From Argentina anserina (taxonomy: Eukaryota > Streptophyta > Magnoliopsida > Rosales > Rosaceae), in contig NC_065876.1 in the NCBI RefSeq assembly GCF_933775445.1, positions 13,640,001-13,704,000 of the forward strand: 64,000 nt of DNA. The letters are read 5' to 3'. The notes below the pieces were generated by a model. The model was not told the DNA's origin. It did not search any database and worked only from the letters and a program-made list of their open reading frames with translations. This document shows positions 24,266-36,856 of this stretch, piece by piece. Within the stretch, counting starts at the first letter, position 1; every line of letters begins with the position of its first letter. The translations under genes and the position numbers were made by a program.

Positions 24266-24877
24266 TAGGGGTGTAAATGAGTTGAGTCGAGCCGAGCCAA
24301 ATATTAGGTTGTTCATGTTTGACTCGTTTTCATTCAATCGAGCTCGAGCCCAGCTAAAATTTAATTTTTATGCTTTATGTTCAAGGTCGGCTCGGCTTGA
24401 AAAAGCCCGAGCCCAGCTCATTTTATTAGACAAGGTCGAACTCGAATCGAGCCGGCTTGAATCATATGAATTTAAAAATTTTAAATTAATAAATAAAAAG
24501 AAAACTTAAAATCTAATGTCACACCATCAACAGAAACATTTTTATTTGTAAAAAAACTAAAAATAACAAATCAAAATCGTTATTTTACTTAAAGTCTTTA
24601 ACTAAATAAAAAGAAACTTTTCAGCTCTTTCAAACAAATATAATATTTTTAATATTATTTCTTATATAAAAATTATATTTTATATATACTATAAAAGTTA
24701 ATAAGTCAAGTATAATTAATAAACAAGCCGAGTTTTTAACAAGCCCGAGTTAGTTCGTGAGCTAAACGAGTCATATACATCTTGTTCAAGCTCGGCTCAT
24801 TTAATTTTATGAGCTCGAACCGAACGGGCTAAAAACGAACCGAACATGAGCGACTCGAGCCTACTTTTATAGTCCTA
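24266..24877. mobile_element. hAT MITE, 612 bp
   Basis: Begins TAGGGGTGTAAATGAG and ends GTCCTA, flanked by a perfect 8-bp duplication ATCCAGAT (24258-24265 and 24878-24885). Subterminal CGAGC and GCTCG words recur at both ends. It has no coding capacity. It lies only 66 bp from the larger hAT to its left but has different terminal words, so it is a separate family. Confidence 0.85.
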
Positions 24878-25152
24878 ATCCAGATGTATCACATATAATC
24901 ATAATAATAACAAATAAAAAACACGTGATCGATAAGCTGTACACAATTCAAGTAAGTTGATGAAATTTTGTTGCAGGGTGTATCAAACGTAAAGGGAAAT
25001 TACAAGCTGTCTTTGTCTTCAAAAGATAACTAGACTACAAGTGCTGGTATTTTCTTTATTACAAAAACAAAAAGAAAAAAAACTCTAACTTTGAGCTTAA
25101 TGTTTACCGAAACTATATATATATATATCATCTAAAATGTTTATATATATAT

Positions 25153-25550
25153 GGCCCTTCCATTAAGGAATCTTTTTTATATATTTAAAAAAGATAGCTC
25201 ATTCATTGATTTTTCAATTTTATTTTCACATCTCCACCGTTCAACTTTTAGAGTCTAATGTGTAGATCACCTATGTATAATTGCAGCCAAAATAGTGATC
25301 GTTAAGATATCAAACTTAGTGAAAGAAATTAATGCACCAAAGTTTTCAAACCTTAACCGTTCATGTTTATAAGTTTAATTCCCAGTTTTGAATGTCTTGA
25401 ACACCTTCATTTTGGCTGAAAATGTACAGAAGTGATCTACACATTAGACTTTAAAAATTGAACAATGAAGATGTGAAAATGTAATTGAAAAGTTGGTTAA
25501 GTGACCTATTATTTTTTAAATTAAAAAATGGATCCATCACTAGTAGAACG
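25153..25550. mobile_element. palindromic MITE flanked by (TA)n
   Basis: About 120 bp at the left (GGCCCTTCC onward, including AGTCTAATGTGTAGATCAC at 25253-25271) recurs inverted at the right with moderate divergence. Both outer borders are AT dinucleotide runs (about 25134-25152 and 25551 onward), so the element sits in a TA microsatellite and its exact duplication cannot be read. It has no coding capacity. Confidence 0.65.
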
Positions 25551-25580
25551 ATATATATATATATATAATATATATATATA

Positions 25581-25983
25581 TAGTCCCTATCCAGAGTGAA
25601 GCTTCACTCTGAAATTACATAGTGAAGTTCCAATTTTGACACAATTTTCGGTCAAAATTTTTCACTATAAGCGATTCAATATTTAGGTATGGTATTCAAG
25701 ATCATCTTTACAAAGTTTCATCCAATTTGACAATGGTTTGAGCTTTCAAAATTGAGATTTACATGAACGGTTCACGTTGAACAGTTTTACTTCATTCATT
25801 GATTTAATCTAATTTCAATACCTTAACGATGTCCGAATTAGATGAAATTTTGTAGAGATGATCTTGAATAGCATACCTCAATATTGAATCGCTTATGGTG
25901 AAAAAAAATTGACCGAAAAGTGTGTCAAAATTGGAACTTCACTCTGTAATTTCAGAGTGAAGCTTCACTCTAGATAGGGACTA
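25581..25983. mobile_element. palindromic MITE in a TA microsatellite
   Basis: Left end TAGTCCCTATCCAGAGTGAA and the complement of the right end (25945-25983) are nearly identical, and the interior also pairs over much of its length. Each arm contains the 18-bp perfect palindrome AGAGTGAAGCTTCACTCT (25593-25610 and 25954-25971). It is flanked on both sides by (TA)n. It recalls the rice Micron elements, which target TA microsatellites, but family identity is unproven. Confidence 0.75.
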
Positions 25984-27467
25984 TATATATATATATATAT
26001 ACACACACTAGTGAGGGATGCGCCGTATAAATAATCTCAAGTAGACATGTTGTTTTACCAACATTTTGATTAAAAGTTCTTACATTGGTAAATGAACTTC
26101 GGCTGTTATTGTACGCCAGACATACCCCTGTGGTGTTGGTGTCAAAGAATGTCACAAAGGGTGTGGTGTAAGATGTGAGCCTTTGTATTTTGGGACTCTC
26201 TCTGTCTCCTCAAGTACGTATTTTGACTCTCCAATCCTATTCTTTTTACTTTTTACCCCCTTAGTCCCCAACAGATACAAATTGTCTCCATGGTTACCTA
26301 CACGGCTACACGTGGGTTGGGGCCAGACCATAGGGATAGAGTGAAAGACGTAATTACCCTTGTGAAGCCCCAGCTTCTCTTTCTTCTATAGACGGAGATG
26401 GTAAATTGGAGTTTCCCACTGCTCCTCACATATATGGAACTTGGAAAGGGACCATGCCCTACACCACCTACAACTAACTGCCCACGACCATGTACCCTAG
26501 AAGAATTTATTTCTCAAGTTAGATTTAATGGGAATGTTGGGTTTTGCTTAATCTCTTTGAAGTTAAAAACCGAGAAGAATTATCCCATCTGTGGAAATTA
26601 TAGCTATATTCATTTTTGATTGTGATGACCGATGAGTTAGGGCAAATTTTGGAGACCAAATTAACTAAATCCTACCCTTGGAAAGGGACCGAGACCATTA
26701 TCAACGGCTGAAAATAGTCTCATAAATATTAGATCACTTCTACGTCTGGTGTATGGAAGAATATTCTGAAATCAATTAGCGTTAAATCTAATAGTTGATG
26801 AGAGATTTTTATAGTATATACGTAGACTAATCTGTATCTACATATTATTGGATCCGTAAGAAATTTTTTCCGATGGATAACTGTAAAAATCGTTTGAGGA
26901 TTTGATATAGAAACTCTTCATTTTAGAGTATAAAGACTATTTGCTTGTGCGGGTTAGAAAAGGTTGAGTTGTTGATGGGGGAATGGGGAATATATATGCA
27001 CACGTTAAAGCTAATTTTACAGTCAATTTTTTTTGGCTCTCTTTTCCCTTTCTCATCTAAAGAAAAAGCACACTCTTATTACATAGAAAATTGCAGATAA
27101 GACCACAAATCAATGTAAAATCTATTTTACAAATGAATATATAGTATTTTTGTTAAAAGAAAAGGAGAAAGAATAGAAAGGAAACTTAAAAAAGGGGGTC
27201 AAATTTATTTACTTTTTTCCTAGCAAGCTAGCTTTGAGCTTTCTCTTCTCCCCTTGTTTAATTATGTTTAACTTTTATTTTCTACCCTAGCTAGCAGAGT
27301 ACCCTACTACCCCCACGTCCACAAAAGAAACACCCTCTTCTTCTCTTCCCTTCATTCTCTCTCTTTCTTTTCTATAGCCCCCTCAAGTGTCATTTTCTCA
27401 CATATACTTCGCACAAAAGAAACAACCATTCACTTCATTACCTTGTCATTTCTCTCATCTCTCATCT

Positions 27468-27471
<4 letters not shown>
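25984..27471. other. upstream region of the KANADI gene
   Basis: No coding sequence recognised. The region becomes pyrimidine-rich toward 27300-27505, as is common just upstream of and in plant 5' UTRs. I cannot place a TATA box or start site with confidence. Confidence 0.5.

Positions 27472-27505
<34 letters not shown>
27472..27505 (+). repeat. (CT)n in the probable 5' leader
   Basis: CT microsatellite about 240 bp upstream of the start codon. No ATG occurs between it and 27741, so the leader has no upstream open frame downstream of this repeat. Confidence 0.85.
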
Positions 27506-27508
<3 letters not shown>

Positions 27509-27740
27509 TCAATCTCCAATCTCTGTAACTACTCCCACAATTTGATCAAACCCCATCTCCAAAAGACACCCAGAAATCTAGTTAACACCTGAAACTCCTA
27601 ATCTCTTCCCATCAGCTCAGATCAGCAAATTACACTACTTCCAGTTAGCATAGAAGCTACAGCTGAAACAAGACGAAGGGAGCTGCTAATCTGCTATAGA
27701 AGAAAGAAGAGAAACAAGGGCTTGTTTGGATTGTGTTTAG

Positions 27741-28615
27741 ATGGAGTTGTTCCCTGCACAGCCAGATTTGTCTCTGCAAATTAGTCCTCCGAACACCAAA
27801 CCCGCATCATCTGGTAGTTGGAGGAGAAGTGCAGAAGAAGAAGAGGCGGCCGAGGTGGATTTGGGGTTCTGGAAAAGAGCCTTCGACTCGAGAAACTCAT
27901 CCATCTCCTCCGATACCTTCTCCAACCTCTCGCTATCGAATCCGACTCGCCTCTCTCATGATCAGTACTCCAACACCAACCGAATCAACCATTTCCATCA
28001 CCAAAACCACTTCGGGCTCCAAAATGGCCATAATGGTAACACTAATGGTCTCCTTTTCCATGCCTTTCAGCAAAACCAGTTCCTAAACCCTCAACACCAA
28101 CTTCATCATCACCAAAGGGTATTCAAGCAACAGCACCAGCAAGAACAACAACAAGGAGAATACTTAGGCCCAGAGCTTGGGTTCTTGAGACCCATAAGAG
28201 GAATTCCAGTGTACCAAAACCCTCCTCCTCCAAATCCTCATCTTCATCACCATCATCCTCCCCCTAATTTGTTCCCATTTTCTACACAAAATATTAAACC
28301 TAGTCTAAATTTGGACACTACGGCCACTTCAATATCCTCATCCAACAGTACATTAAGCTCACCCTCGAGTAACCCGTTTCTCCGGTCGAGGTTCTTGTCC
28401 CGTTTTCCGGCCAAACGTAGCATGAGAGCTCCTCGGATGCGGTGGACTACCACGCTACACGCTCGCTTCGTTCACGCCGTTGAGCTTCTGGGTGGCCATG
28501 AAAGTAAGTCACTAATGGATTCAGCTAACTCATTTTTCTTAATTATATCAACTTACACCAAAGTCATGAGCTTCATTGAAAATGGAAAACAAGTTGACTT
28601 GTGATCTTTTCCGCC

Positions 28616-28653
<38 letters not shown>

Positions 28654-31600
28654 TCTTTTCTTCCTCTTTTCTGATATATCTGTTGATTTTTGTATATATA
28701 CGATAGGGGCAACACCAAAATCAGTTCTTGAGCTTATGGATGTGAAAGATCTCACCTTGGCACATGTTAAATCCCATCTGCAAGTGAGCTACTTACTCTT
28801 CGTCTTCACTTCTTAATTAACAATCTTTATTTAGTGAACGATTAACTCAATTAATTCTGCGTTTATTCTTATTCATTTTGCTTGTTGAGGTTGTACTTGT
28901 ACTTGGTCTAATAATGGAGGGTAGCTAGATTTAAAATCTTAAAGACGAGTTGATTGCAGGTCTGCATTGCTAATTAAAAATCCAAAATGCATATTATATA
29001 TTACGTGTATAAACGTTCCAAATTCCAGTGGCTTCTTTCTCTGAATAATCCTCAGCATTTGTTTTTCTTCTATAGCTAGATCTGATGGTTTCTGGCTTCC
29101 TGCTCTTTCTGCTTCCTTCTGTTTCTCAAAGCTAATAATCAGCTTTTTGGTTAGAAAAATGAACCACCCCAGCAAATGCCTCTCTCTCTCTCTCTCTCTC
29201 TCTCTCTAGCATAGCAGAGAGAGAAAATGAGAACTAGTATATGTATTGGTTTCAGAAATTGAGTGAGACAAAGCCCAAGGAGAGGGGAAAAAAATTCAAA
29301 ACAAATCGTAGGAGGAGGAGCAAGCCAAGGCGATCGATCTCTGTAATGCAATATAATAATACTAAAGAAAGATGAGAGGAAAAAACAAAGAAGGGAAAAG
29401 TACAGAAAACACCATCATTTCTCAATGATATCTATCTATCTATGTTCCTCAGATATCAGAATTGTATACCTAGGTCGGGTACTTGGGTTAGGTTATTTGA
29501 GTAAAACCCCAGTAGTCACAGTGCTTCAAATCTAACCATGGTTAACTTGACTGACATGCATAAAAACATGCATGCATGTATGCCTGCGTGCACCATATCA
29601 TCATCGATCGTTCACATGCGTGCATAAATGTTTCTGTCTGTACTTGAACTGTGTATCAGACCAACATGTCCACAAGAAAAGGATACAACTTGCTCGATCG
29701 TACAACTATGATTTGGTTAAATTGCTATTTAATAATGATATTCTTCTATTATTGCAGATGTACCGGACGGTGAAAACTACTGATAAAGCAGCGGCAACTT
29801 CAGGTTATTTTTCCCAGTTCCCAAATTGTTCTGGATTTGGATTTAGAAAAGAATGTGAATTAAGAAGACACGACAGAAATGCTTATATTCTTTTGGACGT
29901 GTATACAGGACAGTCTGAACTATGTGAAAATGCTTCATCTGGGGATACCACTGAAGATATAATGTTCGACAATATCAATCAGATTCCAACAAGGTCTTCT
30001 GAGCAGGGACGATTGAATCATGCTCAAGATAAGGAGTATTATGGTGGCCTATGGAGCAATTCTTCAAGGTATTATACATTCCTGGCTAAAACTACTACCA
30101 AAGTATACATTTTTACTGTAATCGTATTCATAATTTTGCCATATTCTTATGCCCCAAATGTGGTTTAGGTTGATGTTCTAAACACGTAAAAATGAGTGAA
30201 ATGAGTATGTCTTAAGTAGTTGGAGTAAAAAGATTGTGGAACTTAGGTCTGTAGGCATTGTAATTTGGGGATCAAAGTCGTTTATGGCATAAGTCACTTA
30301 TATCAAAGCAAACATTAGAGAAAATAAATAAATTTATTTTGAACTTTATTGTATTTCGAATTGGAATGTTCTATTTTGAATCACGTACTGGTCTGCGTTC
30401 AAATCATCAATTATAAATTGTTGTCTAATTAAGTACTTCTGGTGTCTAGTTGTTAGTTTCCTTTGCAAATCTAACATGCATGACTTTCTCTATCACTGTC
30501 TCTCACACACCCACATATAGATATATGAATAAATAGTTGCATGCAAGAAACCACAAAAAGAACAAATAGAAATGATGATTTCACTATCTGCAATCAGCTT
30601 TGTTCTCCCTCTGTCCACAGACATGAACACAGAAACTCCATGATGGGGTAATTATAATCTCTTCAAGTGAGTGAAAAGCGAGTAAAAAGAAACCACTCCC
30701 ACAAACACACCCTCATATCTTCTTCTTTTTTTGGGTACAAACACACCCTCCTATCTTAGGTACATTACTTACGAAATCCACCTCAAAGATGGAGATATAT
30801 ACATCTCTTTCCTCTGGATTTTGTGGGGTCTGCAATTGGAAAACTTAGTGTGAAAGATAAACCTTATATGATGGACCCTTTAGTAGAGAAATCTATGAAT
30901 GCCAAAGCTATATGCCCTTTGAAGTTTGAACTTTGAAGCTTATTCCTTGTATTCTGTTGCTAGCATCACATGGAGGGTTGGGCAAAGGGTTCAGCTTTAT
31001 TTCAATCACCAAATTGTAAAGTTTATGGCACAAGATTATGAATAAACAAAACCAAAGGCATTGAGTACTAAAAGATTGCTTTCTTTTCTTTTTATCAGTA
31101 CTTGCTTTTTCTTCTGCATATTTGCATGGCTTCCACTGATATAAAAAAATTATTCTCACAATGTGTTGGCTTTAATTTGTAGCAGAGAAGCTTGGTTGCA
31201 TGGATATAAACCAAAGGATGATTCTGCTGGAAATATGCCATCTCTTCTTGATCATGAGGTACTATTCCTAAAGTAACCTTGAGCAATTTGAAATTTAGTT
31301 CTGGCCAAATAAATTAGTTATTACTCTATCACTTCAAATACATACATTGTTATGTCATGTCATATATAAGAATAAGTGAACAAAGTAAAGGTAACTCCTT
31401 TCACTAAAAACCCAAATAAAGGTCATTCTGTTTTCGTCTTTCTTCATCAGTCGTGCACATTACACAGAGAGGTACAAGGAAAAGGTACAGGCTTTTCAAA
31501 AGCTGACTCCCCTAGCTAGAATGTGAAGGCTTAGTTCTTTCATTTTCACTTATCCCAGGTGGAAAATAAAAGAGTAGATCTTGCAATGTAAAAAAGCTTC

Positions 31601-32266
31601 GTTCTTTCAGAATTTCCTTTTCACACACACATATATATATATGGTCGACGATAAAACTAAATTATAAAGGAAACCTGACCCTAGCTAGCTAAACTCGAAA
31701 AACCTAATCCATTTGACTCACCAAACTCATAGGTTGACCATTTAATGTATATGCATTGTAGAGCGTGACATATATATCTAATTATATATATAAATATAGT
31801 CAAATGCATATCACATGATCGAGTCCCCAGTAAAACTAAATGAAAGAAAACAGATGGGAATAATTTTTTGGAAGTAGCACAGTGTTGTGCAGGCTTTCTT
31901 GTGGGTACTGTTTCAGAGTTTCTCTTTGATTTTCATAAATATTCCACTTATTCCCTGCGAGTCAAATTGTCCTTTGATTCCCATCCTCACAGTTTCACAC
32001 ACTTCTTACGCTACTACTACTTCTTCTTCGATCTGCAGCTGGATCAGTTCTTGATTTTATTCAGTTTGTTGGGTTCTGCATAGATTATTTGAAACTAAAA
32101 TGCATGTGTTTGTTTCTTTCAGAAGGACATGATGGATTCCAAAGGATTAAGAAGTAGCTATGAGAGGATATCAGATGTAAGCTCCTCAACAAATCATTCA
32201 GGGACAACAAGCCCCATGAAGCCTAATTTGGAGTTCACTTTGGGGAGAGGAGGCCACGTTAATTAG
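27741..32266 (+). CDS. KAN2: KANADI2-like GARP transcription factor
   Basis: A nuclear DNA-binding protein that in Arabidopsis specifies abaxial (lower) identity of leaves, floral organs and ovule integuments. Exons: 27741-28503, 28707-28783, 29758-29803, 29909-30068, 31186-31258, 32123-32266; all introns are GT-AG and phases join to 421 codons including the stop. The N-terminus MELFPAQPDLSLQISPPN is the KAN2-type start and contains LSLQI, resembling an EAR repression motif (inference). Residues 90-180 are rich in His, Gln and Asn. The GARP/MYB-like domain covers about 231-287: RMRWTTTLHARFVHAVELLG, then RATPKSVLELM, then LTLAHVKSHLQMYRTVK, split by introns 1 and 2. The C-terminal PNLEFTLGR is conserved in KANADIs. 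Full length for the family and no damage seen. KAN2 rather than KAN1 or KAN3 is judged from the N-terminus only. Confidence 0.95.
28615..28651. repeat. (AT)n(TG)n microsatellite in KANADI intron 1
   Basis: AT units run directly into TG units inside the 203-nt first intron, about 55 nt from the acceptor. Length change here would alter intron size but not coding. Confidence 0.9.
29804..29908 (+). other. KANADI intron 3, 105 nt, open in frame
   Basis: Donor TCAG|GTTATT and acceptor TATACAG|GA. The spliced form joins the codons for ATSG to QSELCENASSGD, as in Arabidopsis KAN2. The intron is 35 codons long with no stop in the reading frame, so a retained transcript would still be translated through and would insert 35 residues just after the GARP domain. 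This is the defining property of an exitron-like intron. Confidence 0.75.
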
Positions 32267-35200
32267 TTAATTGATCATCAATTAAGTCATCATCAGATTT
32301 TAATTTTGACTAATTAATTACAGATGATCGATTTGTGTCTCTGAATGGGAGCTGGGAATGAAGAGATGAGAGAAATCAGAGAATGGGGTACCCTTGTAGG
32401 AGTTGTAGCTAGCTGGGAAAAATCAGGGAGATGAAAAAAAAAAGAGAAATTAAAGAAAAGAAAAGGAAAAGTAAAAGGAGAGGTGAAGAAAGACAAGGAG
32501 ACAAGAAAGACAGAAAGCGACAAAAGGAGGAAAAATGAAAAAGAAAAGCATGTCCTGCAATTCCTATCAATTCATTCCTATGAGATCCCAATCAACATTT
32601 TATATTAATTATTCCATCTCCAAGCTAGTCTACGTAAATATATGAAATCTAATTGATTCTGTATGTTTTTTTTTTTGCACTGAGAGAGACAGAGAAATGC
32701 ATGAGAAAGAGAAGAGAGAGAGAGATATGAAACCTTTAACTATCTTAATAGTATGAAGTGATCCTTGGTAATTGTAATGGAGCACTTTACATTTTATGAT
32801 ATAATCTTATATTTTTACCACTCGAGCTCTCTAACTAGCAATTATCTCGGTCTCGTATCACATGGTTTTCACTTTATATAAGCATATAGGGGAAGATCGA
32901 GAATATTAACTTGTGAAAAGAGCAAGAGATAAAGACATGAAAAATGCAAACTCAAAAGGGGAGGAAAAGGAAATTTCCGTATACGCCTTTTCATTTGTCA
33001 TTTTTAACTCCAATGTCATTGTGCATCGGAAAGAAAAGGGGTATTTTTAACTATGGTTAATTTCTAACTGAAGCTTAACGTCCAACTAAGTGTATATCTT
33101 TCCGGTTATGAGAGTGGATTCCACACACGATTCTGCACTTATACCAAGCGTGTGTAAGTCACCCAGTTAGTTTTACAATCACTAGTCTTTTACGTGTGAA
33201 TAATTTTACAAAAGTTAATTCTGATCATAACTTTCTATTACCCAATATCCATGTTTCTTTTCCACAAGTATCAATTAATTTTACTTATCTATTTTACATT
33301 TTACGTTACAGCTCTTATATTTATTTGTGAGAAACTAATGATAAAAAGATAGATTTGTTAGTTTGCAATTTAGTGGTACTCTTTTGCTCGCTTTATAATA
33401 TTAGAGATGTTAGTGTTGCTCGACATTGTAGTGGTTGAGTCTTGCTAATGCTGCTTTTCTTGATATAGGTTTTGTAATTTCTATTGTTGTTGATCAGTTG
33501 AAATTGTCCAATAAATTATTTTTCCCTTAATTATTATAATATTTTACGTACAACTTCATCTTCACTCATCCCTCAATTGTTATCGTCATTTTAATAGTTA
33601 ATGATTAAACGAATAACTAAAATTGCATATCGACTGTCGAGTCGGTTGCACCTTAGTGCGTAAAATAATTTTCCTTCGTGGAGTTACATGTCATAACTCA
33701 TACGTAATAAAATGAAAATCTTGCATGCTTTTGTATTAACATTGGAGTTACAAAAAATCTTTATTGTACGTGGTAGTAATGAAATGTAACATATGCAAAG
33801 TTTTCAAGTGTCCGTACTTCTTGTACCGACTTATTGCGAGTAGCTGAAATTATCTATGTGATTTCTCCTCTTATGTATTGTGTCTCCAAAATGGCGTGAG
33901 ATCATACAGTTTTTGGTTCTTAAAGTATAGAATCTTCGTTCCATTGAGAAAAATGAAAGTATACATGCATGTGTTATATATGTTACATAGTACTTATAAA
34001 TCATTAGTAGTTACTAGTTACTTTCCAACAAAAATGTCCCCATGTGGGATTATATATTTTGCATGGACCATTTGACCCCTCCCAATGTACTCAAGCGCCC
34101 ACAAACAAGCCATATTGGTTAGTGAAATTAACAAGCGCAATATATGGCAACCCAAATTCCTCGCACTGTACTTCTAAAACAGATGTTTGAGGTCGTGACT
34201 CGTGAGGAAAACACAACGAGGGAGGGAGGGAGGGAGAGAGAGAGAGAGACTTAAGATAGATAATCACGTTCCAATCAGTGATTTTGTTCTCTAGTCAGGT
34301 GCTTCATTATAGAATGAGGTATATATGTATGACAATTCTGTAGAAACTGTCATATATATGCTAACGATGCAAAATTATTGCATAAGGGATCATTAATGGG
34401 TCCATTAGCGTCAGTACGTAGTTATATATAATGATAGTTCATATTATCATATCTTGTGACAACTGATGAACTTTTCTTTGTTTAGAAAAAATATAGATGT
34501 ATTGAAAATATATAGGCACGACATTACAATGTGGATAACCGGACACACCAGTCACGTTTGATCGATTCCATGAGTGAAGCCATTGGTAAGTCGAAAACGT
34601 AAAATCAATTAAGCTACCTCTAATCACTCTGAAATAGTGAAGGGGAAACTAGTTTTAAACTTGCTCAACTAAATCTGGATGATACTCGCACTAATTTTAT
34701 TTCTTCGGTTGCTGACAAACATTGTCAGGAAGGCTGACAACAAGAGTAAATATGTATGGAAGTAGCTGATGCCCCAAGGATCTCATAGATAGGAGCATAA
34801 AGTACTTAATTACATTTGGATTATACATAATGGTTATTATAAAGGTCACGATCTTCTTTATTACCCTTTTCACTTACATCTATCAACTACTGTGAAGTAT
34901 AAACGTACTGCAATACTTCCATCCCAAGACTCAAGTAATACGTACTATAGTTTGCAAATGTTTATGGGTATTCAATAATTATACTACTTGTAGCTAAATC
35001 AAGTAATTACAAAAATACAATCTACAAATCAAGAAGAGAACAAGAATGATATGATCTTTGAAGAATTAGATTTAAGATAGATAAGAGTACTGTACTACTG
35101 TAGACATTGTTAATAAGAAGCATAAAAAAATCGTAACTGAGCAAGACCATGAGCTTAATTTTGTTTGTGCTTGTTACGTTTATATCATCTTCGATCCGTT

Positions 35201-36422
35201 TCGGATATGTGGTTGTATATGGTTCTTGTTTGAATGAAAGTCCTTCCGTTACAAAGATAAAAGGGACCGTGACCTTAAATACTCGGCCAGACATAATCTG
35301 AATCAAAGACGCACACTTCTTCGTTCTTTGGGGATATAATTGAATGATCGATACATTGAAAAAAGTAGTAAATCGAAAGAAAGACGAAGCAATTAAGAAG
35401 ATTTGAATTGAATCCTCCTCCATGGTGGTCCTTCTGAGGACTCTGATCAGTCTGGGATGTCTGAGGACAATTAAATAAAGAGAATGGGTACAAATCGAAA
35501 GCGAGGAATAGTGTGTTGCAGTGGAGATAGAGAAATAATTCAAGCCTCTAGGGTTAGACAGATTCTGAAGCTACAAACCTTGAGCTACGTACACAGCCCC
35601 ATTTCATTCATATCATTCAACTCCTTCAATATAAATATACGTCCATCCATCCACAGTGTTCATAGGGAAGGATGAAACTCAGATCGACGACGTCCGTACT
35701 GCTGGTGCTGCAGTGTTAACGTAATGAATCACACGACACCAGTAAACTCTCTCACTGCAGAAGCAGCAGTAGTAGGGCACTGTCGATCAAAGACAACGCA
35801 AATACGACACAATGCAGAATGTCAAATTATTTATTCATCATTACACTATCATTATTCATCCTTGATCTACGACTTTCTACGTGTCGCTATCTTGTCCCGA
35901 CGATAACGACGCCTCTGGGAAAACCCAGTCAGCCGTCAGATCTGCCTGCCTGCTTCCACTGCCTCTCCTCCTCTGCTTAATTAGTGCCAAAGACCTAGGG
36001 TACCCGCCGGGGGTCCATCTGAGAGTGACCTGTGAGAGACGAGCGGGTCATTCTTGATGGGCATTGTTTTCACGATCTAAATTTTGAGAGAGAGAGAGAG
36101 AGAGAGAGACAGAGACAGAGAGAGTAGCTCGATGAGGAAGAAGAAAGCTTCTCTGTTATAAATTTTCTTGCATAAAAAAGTTTCAGTAACTTGTCTGGCC
36201 TGTGACAGCCGGTTGCATCAAATTTTGGTGCAACAAACCTAAGCTTAAAACAGGGCAGTTCATAATACTTGACTAATCACTGTATTACCATACCTCACTG
36301 TCTCAACAATTAATAGTCATGTCAATTCAAAAAAAAAACACAGGTGCATGTAGCCTATTACTCAGATTTGATCTTGCATATTAGAAAGTTAAGTTTCCAA
36401 GGCTTTAACAAACTGATATATC
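32267..36422. other. KANADI 3' region and intergenic DNA
   Basis: A purine-rich stretch just after the stop (32420-32550) is likely 3' UTR. No clear polyadenylation signal could be assigned. Beyond about 33 kb there is no coding signal; the 173-codon minus-strand frame at 35022-35543 is hydrophobic, low complexity and without a domain. GGGA and GA repeats occur at 34219-34250 and 36088-36112. Confidence 0.5.
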
Positions 36423-36430
36423 ATTATGTA

Positions 36431-36848
36431 CACGCGCGTAGCCACACTTGGGCTAGAGGGGTCAAATACCCTCTTCAATTTTTAAATTCAAGCATAATTG
36501 ATTGAAATATTATATATTTGCACTTCATTATTGCATTTAAATATGGATTTTCCTGATTGAGTAATTTTACCATAATTTTCAATTATTCACACAATTCTTA
36601 AGATTTACTACCATCATTAATAAATGAATCTATAATATTTCATATATATTTTGTGTACACATATATGTAAACTAATATATGTAATATTTTCAACAATTAA
36701 TATGAAAGTTTATTTCATTTTGATGCGAATAGATTATTCTTCTAATGGAACACTTATTAATTTAGAGTTGGTGAAAATTTCCAATCGTTACAATTTATTT
36801 ACCTATGAACTCTGACCCTCCTAATTTATATTTTTGGCTACGCCACTG
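36431..36848. mobile_element. Tip100-like hAT MITE, 418 bp
   Basis: The right end, read inverted, is CAGTGGCGTAGCCAAAAA, close to the CAGGGGCGGAG ends of the hAT Tip100 group. The left end CACGCGCGTAGCCA matches it imperfectly. It is flanked by a perfect 8-bp duplication ATTATGTA (36423-36430 and 36849-36856). No coding capacity. Confidence 0.8.
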
Positions 36849-36856
36849 ATTATGTA

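Noticed and set aside
29572..30168. 198-codon open frame overlapping the KANADI gene
   Set aside because: It merges intron 2, exon 3, intron 3, exon 4 and part of intron 4; the true coding parts are the exons given for the KANADI gene.
35022..35543. 173-codon minus-strand open frame
   Set aside because: Hydrophobic low-complexity translation from AT-rich DNA, no domain, no splice or family support.
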